From an uncultured Alphaproteobacteria bacterium (GTDB lineage: Bacteria > Pseudomonadota > Alphaproteobacteria > Sphingomonadales > Sphingomonadaceae): a DNA stretch of 16,122 nt. Positions 6,776 through 15,249 of the stretch are shown one piece after another. The DNA is taken from assembly GCA_903939555.1 (NCBI GenBank), contig CAJAHV010000436.1, positions 1-16,122 on the forward strand. Reading direction: 5' to 3'. A program made the position numbers and the translations under genes. How positions within the stretch are numbered: position 1 is the first letter of the stretch; each line of letters opens with the position of its first letter. The notes below the pieces were generated by a model. It saw only the letters and a program-made list of their open reading frames with translations. It was not told where the DNA came from and did no database searches.

Positions 6776-8598
6776 CCATGCTGAGCAACATCATGGTGCC
6801 GATGCGCGATGGCGTGCGACTGGCCACCGACATCTATCTGCCTTCGGGGGCGACGGACCCGCTGCCAACGCTTCTGGAGCGCACACCCTATGATAAGCGC
6901 GGCACCAACCATGCCGACCGCAGCCGCTCCGACCCGAAACCACGCGCCAAGCCCGAGATCGCCGCTGCCTTCGCCGATGCGGGCTATGCCTATGTCTTGC
7001 AGGATTGCCGCGGCCGCTTCGGTTCGGAAGGGTTGTTCACCAAATATCTCGGCGAGGGCGAGGACGGCGCGGACACGCTGGCCTGGATCCGCGCGCAATC
7101 ATGGTGCAGCGGCGTGGTCGGCACGCTTGGCCTGTCCTACGGTGCGCATGCGCAGACCGCGCTGGCAGCGCACAATCCGCCTGGTCTCACAGCCATGTTC
7201 ATCGATTCCGGCGGCTTCTCCAGCGCCTATCACAGCGGCATTCGTCAAGGCGGTGCTTTTGAACTGAAGCAACTGACCTGGGCATGGAAGCACGCCTTGC
7301 TCTCCCCGCTCACCGCTGCCGACCCCGAACGACGCGCGCGCCTGCAAGCGCAGGATATCCGTCGCTGGATCAACCAACGGCCATGGCAGGAGGGCCAATC
7401 TCCGCTCGCGGCTGCGCCCGAGTATGAATCCTACGTGCTCGAACAATGGCGCAACGAGCTTTTTGGGGAATATTGGCGGCATCCGGCACTTTGCGCCAGT
7501 GCCTGGTTCGACCGCTTTGCCGATGTGCCGATGGTGCACATGAGTAGCTGGTTCGATCCTTATGCGCGCACTGCCGCCGAAAATTTCATCGGCCTGTCCC
7601 GTAGCAAGACGGGGCCCGTCAAACTCGTCATGGGACCCTGGACCCATGGTCAACGATCGGTCAGCCATGCCGGCGATGTCGATTTCGGCCCGGCAGCGCC
7701 GCTCGACGGCAATATCGCACCTGATTACATGACCCTGCGCTGCGCATGGTTCGATACACATCTCGCGCACCGCGATGCCCCGGACTATCTCGTTGCTCCC
7801 GTCACCCTTTTCGTCATGGGCGGCGGCAGTGGTCGGCGAACACCCGAAGGCCGGCTCGATCATGGCGGCCGATGGCGCCGGGCCACAGACTGGCCGCCGC
7901 CCGAAATGCAGCCCACAGCCTTTTATCTGCATGGCTCCGGTCTGCTCTCCCGCCGCATGCCCGCCGCCGCCGCGCCGCTGGCTTATGATTTCGATCCTGA
8001 CAACCCGGTTCCCACCATCGGCGGCGCCATCGCATCCGGCGCCCCGATCATGCATGCTGGCGCCTTCGACCAACGCGAAACCAGCAGCATCTTCGGCGCT
8101 CGCCACCCTGGCCGGGCATTGGCGGAGCGGCCGGACGTGCTGGTCTTCGAAACCCAGCCCCTGGCGCAGGACATCGAGCTCACGGGACCCGTGCTTGCCC
8201 GTCTCTGGGTCTCTTCCTCAGCCCCCGATACCGATTTCACCATCAAACTGGTAGATGTGCATCCGCCAAGTGCTGATTATCCGTCGGGCTATGCGATGAA
8301 CCTTACACATGGCATCATTCGCATGCGCTTTCGCAACGGCTTCGAACGCGCCGAACTGATGGAACCGGGCCGTATCTATGAGGTAGAGATTGAAGCCTTT
8401 CCCACCGCCAACCTGTTCAAGGCCGGCCATCGCATTCGCGTTGACATCGCAAGCAGCAATTTTCCGCATTTCGACATCAATCCCAATACCGGGATGCCTG
8501 CCGGCGCCGACAGCCCGCCGCTGGTGGCCCGTAACCGGATCCATGTCGGCGATGCGCACCCGTCGCATATCCTGCTCCCCTACATCCCCGGCGCATAG
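6772..8598 (+). CDS. CocE/NonD-family serine hydrolase (S15-type acylase/esterase/peptidase)
   Basis: The 608-residue alpha/beta hydrolase belongs to the family of cocaine esterase, glutaryl-7-ACA acylase, alpha-amino acid ester hydrolase and X-Pro dipeptidyl-peptidase. It opens with the family's MVPMRDGVRLATDIYLP strand. The catalytic triad is readable: nucleophile Ser122 in GLSYGA, Asp262 in SSWFDPYA and His292 in MGPWTHG. The Tyr of RTPYDK and the QDCRGRFGSEG block are also present. The C-terminal third (about 370-600) is the jelly-roll domain, with DTDFTIKLVDVHP and GHRIRVDIASSNFPHFDINPNT. No signal peptide is seen, so it acts in the cytoplasm on imported substrate. It cleaves an ester or amide; which one cannot be told. 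The GTG start overlaps the transporter stop (GTGA); an ATG two codons on is an alternative. Confidence 0.93.
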   Translation: MTMLSNIMVPMRDGVRLATDIYLPSGATDPLPTLLERTPYDKRGTNHADRSRSDPKPRAKPEIAAAFADAGYAYVLQDCRGRFGSEGLFTKYLGEGEDGADTLAWIRAQSWCSGVVGTLGLSYGAHAQTALAAHNPPGLTAMFIDSGGFSSAYHSGIRQGGAFELKQLTWAWKHALLSPLTAADPERRARLQAQDIRRWINQRPWQEGQSPLAAAPEYESYVLEQWRNELFGEYWRHPALCASAWFDRFADVPMVHMSSWFDPYARTAAENFIGLSRSKTGPVKLVMGPWTHGQRSVSHAGDVDFGPAAPLDGNIAPDYMTLRCAWFDTHLAHRDAPDYLVAPVTLFVMGGGSGRRTPEGRLDHGGRWRRATDWPPPEMQPTAFYLHGSGLLSRRMPAAAAPLAYDFDPDNPVPTIGGAIASGAPIMHAGAFDQRETSSIFGARHPGRALAERPDVLVFETQPLAQDIELTGPVLARLWVSSSAPDTDFTIKLVDVHPPSADYPSGYAMNLTHGIIRMRFRNGFERAELMEPGRIYEVEIEAFPTANLFKAGHRIRVDIASSNFPHFDINPNTGMPAGADSPPLVARNRIHVGDAHPSHILLPYIPGA

Positions 8599-8607
8599 CG
8601 GCGCCCG

Positions 8608-9507
8608 GTGAAGCGCCCGCAGGACCTGATTGGCCTGAAGGCATTGCGCAGCTTCCACGCCATTGTTGCGACCGGCTCCGCCACCGAGGCCGGGCGCAGC
8701 CTGGGCATCACCCAGCCGGCTATCAGCCGTCTGCTGGCCCAGATGGAAGCAGCCATCGGGTTCGCGCTCTTCCACCGTGATCGAGGCCGGCTCGTCCCTA
8801 CCGCCGATGCGCTGCTGCTATTCGATGAAGTCGATCTGTCACTCGGCAGCGTCGCGCGCGTCCACAGCGTCATCCGCGACATTGCCGAATATCGCCTTGG
8901 TCGGCTCAAGCTTGTTGCCCCGCCCAGCTTTTCGGAAGGCATCCTGCCCGATATCGTCGCCAGCTTTCTGAAGGCCTTTCCCAAGGTTCATCTCACCATC
9001 GAATCGCGCGGCGTCGAGTCAACCCGGTCGCTCATTGCCACGCGCGCTGTCGATGCCGGTTTCATGAAGCTCCCGGTCGCACACCCCGACCTTCACGCCG
9101 TCAATGTAGCCAGAAGCGCGGTCGTTTGCGTGATGCGAGACGATCACCGGCTTGCCGCACGCGAAACCCTCGATCCGGCCAGCTTGCTCGGAGAGCCACT
9201 CATCCTACTCGGTCTCGGCGGCGCCTCCCGCGCCCAGATCGACATGGCCTTTGTCACTGCTGGGCAACGCCCCCGGGTCCATATCGAAACCCACACTGTT
9301 GGTTCCGCCTGCGCTCTTGCCGCCCGCGGGCTGGGTATCGCTCTCGTCAATGAAATGCTCGCGACGCCGTCCTTGCGCGATGGTCTTGTGCAACGCCCGT
9401 TCTACCCGCAGCTCCTGCATGAATATGCCTTTGTCACATCCACCCTCACGCGCCCGTCACGGCTTACGCTGGCTTTCCTCGACCACACGCAACGCCATTT
9501 CGCCTGA
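8608..9507 (+). CDS. LysR-family transcriptional regulator
   Basis: The 299-residue regulator has an N-terminal winged helix-turn-helix (about 9-67: ALRSFHAIVATGSATEAGRS, then GITQPAISRLLAQME and GFALFHRDRGRLVPT). A PBP-like effector domain (about 93-297) starts GRLKLVAPPSFSEGILP. Translation begins at GTG 8608, nine bases after the hydrolase stop, so the gene is the last of the same transcription unit. That is less common than the divergent arrangement usual for LysR genes and implies autogenous control. The likely role is to sense the imported compound or its hydrolysis product and regulate the receptor-transporter-hydrolase genes; the E. coli abg genes likewise have a LysR regulator (AbgR). 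The effector is unknown. Confidence 0.93.
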   Translation: MKRPQDLIGLKALRSFHAIVATGSATEAGRSLGITQPAISRLLAQMEAAIGFALFHRDRGRLVPTADALLLFDEVDLSLGSVARVHSVIRDIAEYRLGRLKLVAPPSFSEGILPDIVASFLKAFPKVHLTIESRGVESTRSLIATRAVDAGFMKLPVAHPDLHAVNVARSAVVCVMRDDHRLAARETLDPASLLGEPLILLGLGGASRAQIDMAFVTAGQRPRVHIETHTVGSACALAARGLGIALVNEMLATPSLRDGLVQRPFYPQLLHEYAFVTSTLTRPSRLTLAFLDHTQRHFA

Positions 9508-9530
9508 GCGGCGCTCGCTTCTCCCGCCTC

Positions 9531-10640
9531 TCAGCCGGCCGCCCACAACGCTTGCTCGCCCTGCCGCCGCAACTTCGTCCCAAAGGTCAGGTTCAGTCCA
9601 TCGATCCGGTTCAGAATCGCGCTTGCCTCTGCGCCTCTGGCCCGGCGCGGGCGCCCGCGAGTAGCAAAATCATCCGGCAACCCGCTCACCCCGCGCGGCG
9701 CCAACACGATCGGGGTCAGCAGCGCGTCCACAAACTTGCCGCTGCGAAAACGGCATTCGACGGCAAGGCTCTCCCAAGCCGTCGCCGGGTAGAAATCGTC
9801 GGCCTTGCGCGTCTGGAAGATAAAGCTGCCGAGGTCATAAAATGCCGGTGCGCCATGGTGCATCTCCATGCCGTGCAACAACGGGGGCCCATGGGCGACG
9901 AAGACCCCGGCACCGGCCTCGATGCAGGCGCGGGCGAGATCACGCTGCCAGCCGGGCGTCACAGAGGCTGGCGTCTCCCAATAATGGTTATGGTGACAGG
10001 CAATGACCAACTCGGCGCCCGCCCGTGCCGTTCTGATTGCGGCCAGCGTCCGTTCAACGTCATCACGCAGCAACCCGGCTCCGTCGCGCCGCAACTCATT
10101 CACCCCTGCCCGCGTTGCGGTTGCCGCCGCACCCGCCTTTATCGCGCCGCTGGCCATGGCGACCAACGCCACGCGTCCATGCGTCGTGGCCTGCACTGCC
10201 GCCTGCGTCGCTTCGGCAAGCGTTCTGCCGGTGCCGGCATGGACGATTCCGCGCGCATCCAGCGCATCAATGGCATCCAGGATTCCGTCTGTGCCAAGGT
10301 CATATGCATGGTTGTTTGCGGTCGTCGCCATCGTCACGCCGAGCGACTTCAAGCAATCGATTACCGCCGGCTCCGCCACGTGCAGCACATTCGTGTCCCG
10401 TGTCGGTCGCCCGATCCGGTTGCCTTTAACCGCAGTCTCCAGGTCGGTGAAACCGACATGGTTGCGCGCGATCAGTTCCCGCAAATCGTCAGGCTTCCAT
10501 TTAATACCGCGCAGGTCATGCTCGATCAGCGACTGCCCGAGCAGGCATATTCGCAAATCATCCGGGTAAGCAGCAAGCACCGGCCCGGCCGCAAGGCCGG
10601 CAAAGACGCTCGCCAAAAGTCCACGCCGATCGACTAGCAT
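9531..10640 (-). CDS. CapA-family (PgsA-like) metallophosphatase-type protein
   Basis: The 369-residue protein belongs to the CapA/poly-gamma-glutamate synthesis family, related to calcineurin-like metallophosphoesterases. Family landmarks are GQSLIEHDLR (35-44), GFTDLETAV (63-71), TTANNHAYDLGTDGI (106-120), CHHNHYWE (215-222), AHGPPLLHGMEM (249-260) and FYDLGSFIFQ. The metal-ligand Asp, Glu, Asn and His positions therefore look intact. The N-terminus (VDRRGLL, then a hydrophobic run ending VLAA) looks like a secretion signal, with an RR pair that could be Tat-type. It would then act in the periplasm. The start at 10640 has GGGAG 7 nt upstream. It converges on the LysR gene, leaving 23 bp between the stops. 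Family members serve in polymer synthesis, but many lone copies have unknown roles and nothing here ties this one to a capsule locus. Confidence 0.88.
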   Translation of the reverse strand: MLVDRRGLLASVFAGLAAGPVLAAYPDDLRICLLGQSLIEHDLRGIKWKPDDLRELIARNHVGFTDLETAVKGNRIGRPTRDTNVLHVAEPAVIDCLKSLGVTMATTANNHAYDLGTDGILDAIDALDARGIVHAGTGRTLAEATQAAVQATTHGRVALVAMASGAIKAGAAATATRAGVNELRRDGAGLLRDDVERTLAAIRTARAGAELVIACHHNHYWETPASVTPGWQRDLARACIEAGAGVFVAHGPPLLHGMEMHHGAPAFYDLGSFIFQTRKADDFYPATAWESLAVECRFRSGKFVDALLTPIVLAPRGVSGLPDDFATRGRPRRARGAEASAILNRIDGLNLTFGTKLRRQGEQALWAAG

Positions 10641-11044
10641 GAATTCACTCCCGCGATCCTGTCTCTGAAATCTTACACACTCCGTTTCTTAGCCGATTAT
10701 GGCGAGGGTCTGTGGTCAAAAATGATTTAGGTATCGGCGTCTGTGAAACAGCATCCCAGCAGGACCCTGCCCAGAACCAAGCTAATTAGCTACATCATAA
10801 ACGAAAGCTGTCGGGGCGGAGGGGTTCCAATTGACGCCGATCGGGCCCTTTCTCGAACGGAGTACTATGCACGAAATGAGAAGATTGCCTTACAATCCAG
10901 GAGTTGCCAGTTGGGCGCCGATCCACACGGCACATCGCCGCCTGTTGTGAAAATTCTGCCTGCAACACCTCGCAAACAATTGTTGCTGAATATCGTTTCT
11001 GCCTCCTGCCAGGGGTCGTTGTTGGGAGCGTTCCGGCAAGCGCC
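10641..11044. other. 404-bp intergenic region, no supported gene
   Basis: This separates the flavin monooxygenase stop from the CapA-like gene start, both on the minus strand. Short open frames on either strand have no recognisable domain and atypical composition. Two imperfect direct repeats are present, at 10827-10842 (CCAATTGACGCCGATC) and 10907-10923 (CCAGTTGGGCGCCGATC), 80 bp apart. The DNA is less GC-rich than its flanks and may be decayed coding sequence. The part nearest 10640 should hold the CapA-like gene's promoter, but I cannot place convincing -35 and -10 boxes. Confidence 0.5.
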
Positions 11045-12217
11045 TCAAATTGCAACCGTCGCAGGATCATAGTCAAAGATGCCCAGGCTGTCCTCGTTGC
11101 GCGCCAGCCGCTTGTTGTCCGCCCCGTCCTGCTGGATCCGATCCGCCCCCAAGGCCGATTCCTCCAGCACAAACCGGCACCGCTCCAGCCGCACCGCCTG
11201 GTAACGCGCCATCGCTTCGGCCGGGTTTGCGGACACCGCAAAACAACGCCCCAGCACCACGCCATCCTCGATCGCCATGGCCGCGCCTTGCCCCATGAAC
11301 GGCAGCATTGGATGCGCGGCATCGCCCAGCAACACCACCGGCCCCTGCACAAAGCTCTCGGCCATGGGCCGTACGAACAGTCCCCAGCTGTTCACCCTGC
11401 CCCCCGGCGCCGCCGCGATGAGCTGCATTACCTCGGGCATGAAGCCCTCGAACTCCGGCCGCATTTCGGCCGCCGACACCATCTGCGACCAACCTTCGCC
11501 GCGCCATAACCCGGTCCGCGTCAGCCCGACGCAATTGATCAACTGCCCTCCGCGCACCGCATAGCGCACAAATGACCGATCCTGCCCGGTCCACACCCTG
11601 CTGCCCGGCGCCAGCGCTTCGGCCGGCGCCGCACCGGCGGGCACCAGAAACCGCCATGCCACATGCCCGGTAAACTCGGCCTTATCAGCGCCAAACACCT
11701 GCGAGCGCACCAGCGACCGGGACCCATCCGCCGCCACCAGCACATCGGCACGCCGCTGCGTCCCGTTATCGAACGTCATCTCGACACCGTCTGCCGCCAT
11801 CGCCAGCGAAGCCAGTTTCTGCCCGGTAAGAATGGCATCCGGGTCATTCGCCCGTACCGCCGCGACCATCATGGCGTGCAGGTCGGCGCGATGAACCATA
11901 TAATAGGCGGCACCATAGCGTTCCCGCACATCGCTGCGGTCGATGCTCTTCAACAGCCTGCCGGTCGCGCCCTCGCGGACCTCCTGCACCGGCACTGCCT
12001 GCCCGTGCTGCTCAAGGCCATCGTGAAGCCCCAGCGAGATCAGCGCCTTGGAGGCATTGGGCGTGACGGAAATCCCGGCCCCCACGTCACCCAGCACCGG
12101 TGCCTGCTCCAGCACGAGCGGCCGCAAGCCTGCCCGCTGCAGCGCCAGCGCCGCTGTCAGCCCGCCAAGCCCCGCCCCGATGATGGCGATGTTCGCGCGC
12201 ACAGCATTCATGCTCAC
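11045..12217 (-). CDS. FAD-dependent aromatic monooxygenase (group A, salicylate hydroxylase-like)
   Basis: The 390-residue single-component flavoprotein uses NAD(P)H and O2 to hydroxylate an aromatic ring. Its motifs are the N-terminal dinucleotide fold GAGLGG (14-19) with Glu37, the DG motif VAADGSRSLVR (161-171) and the GD motif LLGDAAHPMLPFMGQGAAMA (297-315, approximately) followed by ED. R110 in HRADLHAMM is the conserved FAD-contacting arginine. Size and pattern fit the branch of salicylate 1-hydroxylase, 3-hydroxybenzoate 6-hydroxylase and 6-hydroxynicotinate 3-monooxygenase; I cannot choose among them. GTG 12217 overlaps the upstream oxidase stop (GTGA), with GGGAG 10 nt before it; ATG 12211 is an alternative. 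The overlap implies coupled translation with the oxidase and a shared pathway. Confidence 0.9.
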   Translation of the reverse strand: MSMNAVRANIAIIGAGLGGLTAALALQRAGLRPLVLEQAPVLGDVGAGISVTPNASKALISLGLHDGLEQHGQAVPVQEVREGATGRLLKSIDRSDVRERYGAAYYMVHRADLHAMMVAAVRANDPDAILTGQKLASLAMAADGVEMTFDNGTQRRADVLVAADGSRSLVRSQVFGADKAEFTGHVAWRFLVPAGAAPAEALAPGSRVWTGQDRSFVRYAVRGGQLINCVGLTRTGLWRGEGWSQMVSAAEMRPEFEGFMPEVMQLIAAAPGGRVNSWGLFVRPMAESFVQGPVVLLGDAAHPMLPFMGQGAAMAIEDGVVLGRCFAVSANPAEAMARYQAVRLERCRFVLEESALGADRIQQDGADNKRLARNEDSLGIFDYDPATVAI

Positions 12218-13809
12218 AGGCCAAGTGCTCCCGGATTGATCAGGTCGTGCGGGTCCATCTCGTGCTTGATCGCCTGCAACAGGTCCATGGCGCCTGCGTC
12301 GCGACCGCGCGCCCAGGGGTAAACCCGCCCGATCTGGAGATGCGTGGCGCCGGCCGCATGAAACACCTCGACCATCTCCGCCCCCACCAGCTTCGCCAGC
12401 GCCGCCGCAGCCGGATTGGCCGGATGCCGAGGCAGATCCGTCGTTGTTCGTCGCTCATGCGACAAAAGCCGGTCGTCCGGCCAGTACAGCACCGGCTCAT
12501 AAAGCAGCCCCGAGCGTGCCACGCCAAAGAAGCTGGTCCCGATGCTCAGCCCCACCGCCGCACAATCCGCCTGATGCCGCGCAATCAATGCCGTCATTGC
12601 CTTGTCCAGCGCCGCCGCGCCAGACCACGGCACAATCCCGTGCAACGGCAGCATTCGCCCGCCGCTGGGCGACAGCACCGGCAGCGGCGCAAACGGCACC
12701 GCCCGCACCATCTGCGGCACAGTCGGCGGCAGTTCCACGCCGCCGACATCACACAGCGCCCTTACCCGCGCCAGTTTGCGGCGCAGCGCTGCCTCGTCAT
12801 CGGCTTCCGCCACCACGTGGAAATGATAGCCTTCGCGGCCCAGAAACGCCCTGCCGCCGATCGCCACCTGCGCCATGCGCACAAGACCCTTCAGCCAATG
12901 GCCCTGGGCGGCTCCGATCGCGCGCAGATACGTCAAATCCTGCACAAAACCGCTGGCGGCGCCGGAAAATTGCCGCGTCACTGCCGGGTCCATGGCAAAG
13001 GCCTCGCTCGCCAGCCCCGCCCGCGCCACCGCCTGCATCGCCGCGGCCAGTGCAGCAAAATCTGCAAACAGGCAGGATACGCCACCCACTGCCCCGGGCC
13101 GTGGTTCCAGCGGCAACGTCACGCGCGCCTTGATGCCCAGCCGACCGGAATCATTGGCAAAAATCCCGGTCAGGTCAGGTCCGTATTGCCGCATGAACGG
13201 CTTGAACCCTGGCTGCCCGCCAATCCCGGTCCTGACAATCCGGCCATCGGCCGCCACCACATCGAACGCCAGCACATTATCCCCGGACGTCCCCACGCGC
13301 GCCGTGCCGAATGTCGCAGTGCCCTGGCTCATCGAGCCGCCCACGGTCGCATTCCAGCCCGAAAACGGCCCCCAGAACGGCGTGCGCAGGCCGTGCGGCT
13401 TGAGCGCCTCATCCAGCTTCGCCCAGGTGCAGCCAGCCTCTACCACCACATAAAGATCGTCAGCGGCAATCTCCACCACCCGGTCGAGCGCGGCAAGATC
13501 GAGTACCAGCGATGCTTCGCGGTCCGGCAAATAAGCCTGAGTGTACGACATGCCACCGCCGCGCGGAAACAGCGCCAGCCCGGCCGCCGTCGCCATGCCA
13601 ACCGCAGCGGCCAGCGCATCCACCGTCAGCGGCCGCAACACCGCCAGCGGCAACACGCCCGCATCGGCCACATCCTGCGAAAAATAGCGCCGCTCGTCCG
13701 CATCGGTGAGCAGTTCCACGTCCAGTGCCGCGAGCTGTGCCAGCACGGCCGGATATAGCGTGGCATCCATTGAATTCACCATCGCGTCAATCTGCCCGTC
13801 TCCCGGCAT
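12214..13809 (-). CDS. FAD-linked oxidase of the VAO/PCMH family (4-cresol dehydrogenase/vanillyl-alcohol-oxidase-like)
   Basis: The protein of up to 531 residues has a PCMH-type FAD-binding domain (about 50-235): LRPLTVDALAAAVGMA, FPRGGGMSYTQAY (81-93), VVVEAGCTWAKLDEAL, GWNATVGGSMSQG (151-163) and GPDLTGIFANDSGRLGI (210-226). The C-terminal FAD-linked oxidase domain ends HEMDPHDLINPGALGL, the standard GlcD/VAO-type finish. Length is close to 4-cresol dehydrogenase and vanillyl-alcohol oxidase, which oxidise para-alkyl or benzylic alcohol groups of phenols; hydroxy-acid oxidation is the alternative. Which applies cannot be read by eye. Start choice is open: ATGs at 13809, 13782 and 13770 are all in frame and none has a strong ribosome site. 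It lies first in a two-gene unit with the monooxygenase, divergent from the transporter. Confidence 0.87.
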   Translation of the reverse strand: MPGDGQIDAMVNSMDATLYPAVLAQLAALDVELLTDADERRYFSQDVADAGVLPLAVLRPLTVDALAAAVGMATAAGLALFPRGGGMSYTQAYLPDREASLVLDLAALDRVVEIAADDLYVVVEAGCTWAKLDEALKPHGLRTPFWGPFSGWNATVGGSMSQGTATFGTARVGTSGDNVLAFDVVAADGRIVRTGIGGQPGFKPFMRQYGPDLTGIFANDSGRLGIKARVTLPLEPRPGAVGGVSCLFADFAALAAAMQAVARAGLASEAFAMDPAVTRQFSGAASGFVQDLTYLRAIGAAQGHWLKGLVRMAQVAIGGRAFLGREGYHFHVVAEADDEAALRRKLARVRALCDVGGVELPPTVPQMVRAVPFAPLPVLSPSGGRMLPLHGIVPWSGAAALDKAMTALIARHQADCAAVGLSIGTSFFGVARSGLLYEPVLYWPDDRLLSHERRTTTDLPRHPANPAAAALAKLVGAEMVEVFHAAGATHLQIGRVYPWARGRDAGAMDLLQAIKHEMDPHDLINPGALGL

Positions 13810-13911
13810 TCACGCAAATCAATGGCCCGCCCGCCGCCATGCGCCGTATGTATGGATATTCAAAAATCTCTGACTGGCGCGCAAGCTCCGTCTCCGGCAG
13901 GCTGCGCAGCC
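13810..13911. promoter_or_regulatory. Divergent promoter region between the oxidase and the MFS transporter genes
   Basis: About 100 bp separate the two outward-facing units, so both promoters, and probably an operator, must sit here or just inside the gene starts. A short AT-rich patch (about 13848-13870, containing TATGGATATTC) stands out in otherwise very GC-rich sequence and is the best place for a -10 element of the plus-strand unit. No matching -35 box is clear. No regulator gene for this module is visible inside the window. Confidence 0.35.
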
Positions 13912-15249
13912 ATGGACAATCCGCCGAACACCGATAGCTTCCACTCCGAGCCCTATGCTTGGAGCGTCGTCGCGCTACTCTGCATTGGCGGCATGATCTC
14001 CATGCTGGACCGTCAGGTGCTGATCCTGCTGGTGGAACCTATCAAGGCCAGCCTGCACATCTCCGACACGCAGGTGGCCCTGCTGCAAGGCTTTGCCGTC
14101 GCCATATTTTACGGGCTGCTCGCGGTGCCGCTGGGCCGGCTCGCGGATACCGGCAAGCGCACCACCATCATCGCTGCTGGCGCGTTCTTCTTCTCGCTCG
14201 CGACCATGGCCGGCGGCTTCGCGCTCAGTTTCGGCGCCCTGTTCGCCACCCGGTTGTGCGTCGGCGTCGGCGAAGCCACCCTCACCCCTGCGGGCTCGTC
14301 GCTCATCGGGGATTATTTCCCACCACAGAAGGTCAGCCGCGCAATGGGCCTGTTCGTCGGCTCCGGCTTTGCCGGCTCTGGCCTGGCGCTGGTCATCATC
14401 GGGGCCTTCCTCGCCTGGCTCGCCGCCAATCCCGAACTCACCTTTCCGCTGATTGGCCGCCTTGCGGACTGGCAGATGGTGTTCATTGCCGCCAGCCTGC
14501 CCGGCATCGCGTTCGCCGCCGCCATGCTTTTCATCAAGGAACCACCGCGCCGTCAGGGCCTCAACATCGCCAGCGCCAGCGGCACGGACAGCGCCAGCCT
14601 TGCGGAAGTCGTCACCTTTATCCGCCGGAATTTCCGCATGCTCGGCCCCATCCTGCTCGGCCTGCCGTTGGTTGCTGCCGGCCAGTTCGGCCTAAACGTC
14701 TGGACCCCCAGCTTCTTCATTCGCACCTATGGCTGGACGCCGTCCGAAATCGGGCCGGTCTTCGGCCTGATGATCAGCGTCATCAGCACCTCGGGCGTCA
14801 TCGCCGGTGGCTGGCTCGCTGATCGCCAGCTGGCGCGCGGCCACACCGACGCCAATCTCAGTGTCTCCATGTTTGGCGCGCTGTGCGCCGCTCCCTTCAT
14901 CCTTGCCTTTCCCCTGGCCGGGGACGCCAATCTGTCGCTTATCCTGCTCGGCCCGGTGCTTTTCTTCGGTGTCATGCCGTTCGGCGCCGGGCCCGCTGCC
15001 ATCCCCATCCTCGCGCCCAACCGCATGCGCGCCCAGCTAATGGCAGTCTATCTGCTTTTCGCCAATCTGCTCGGCGCCGGCCTCGGCCCCTGGATGGTCG
15101 CCACATTCACCGACAGCGTGCTGCAGGATCCCAACGCCATCCGCTGGTCGATCTCCATCGTCGGCACCAGCGTCATCCTCGCAGGTGCTGCGATCATGGG
15201 CTTCGGCGCCCGCGCCGTTCGTACCGCTACCAGACTGAAAGCCGCCTGA
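13912..15249 (+). CDS. Major facilitator superfamily transporter (spinster-like branch)
   Basis: The 445-residue protein has about 12 hydrophobic segments in two halves. The first helix holds GGMISMLDRQVL. The loop 2-3 motif A reads GRLADTGKRT (75-84). RLCVGVGEATLTPAGSSLIG with DYFPP follows, the signature of the spinster-type MFS group common beside aromatic and organic-acid catabolic genes in sphingomonads. The start at 13912 (MDNPPNTDSF) gives a normal short cytosolic tail; the frame is open further up, with ATGs at 13852 and 13822, but these add a low-complexity extension and would cover the AT-rich promoter-like patch. The stop overlaps the next start (TGATG). It probably imports the substrate of the neighbouring oxidative enzymes; export cannot be excluded. 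Confidence 0.9.
   Translation: MDNPPNTDSFHSEPYAWSVVALLCIGGMISMLDRQVLILLVEPIKASLHISDTQVALLQGFAVAIFYGLLAVPLGRLADTGKRTTIIAAGAFFFSLATMAGGFALSFGALFATRLCVGVGEATLTPAGSSLIGDYFPPQKVSRAMGLFVGSGFAGSGLALVIIGAFLAWLAANPELTFPLIGRLADWQMVFIAASLPGIAFAAAMLFIKEPPRRQGLNIASASGTDSASLAEVVTFIRRNFRMLGPILLGLPLVAAGQFGLNVWTPSFFIRTYGWTPSEIGPVFGLMISVISTSGVIAGGWLADRQLARGHTDANLSVSMFGALCAAPFILAFPLAGDANLSLILLGPVLFFGVMPFGAGPAAIPILAPNRMRAQLMAVYLLFANLLGAGLGPWMVATFTDSVLQDPNAIRWSISIVGTSVILAGAAIMGFGARAVRTATRLKAA

Noticed and set aside
9500..9535. Bidirectional terminator between the converging LysR and CapA-like genes
   Set aside because: Only 4-5-bp stems (GAGC-GCTC and CTGAG-CTCAG) without a T-run are present, which is too weak to call.
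9552..10637. A 361-residue plus-strand open frame
   Set aside because: It is antisense to the CapA-family gene, whose motifs on the minus strand are unmistakable; the plus-strand translation has no recognisable family.
12247..13758. A 503-residue plus-strand open frame
   Set aside because: It lies antisense to the FAD-linked oxidase and is rich in Arg, His and Pro with no domain; the minus strand carries the clear PCMH motifs.
14883..15248. Upstream part of the open frame leading into the lyase-family gene
   Set aside because: It overlaps the MFS gene in another frame and is Arg/His/Pro-rich nonsense; the family N-terminus begins at ATG 15249.
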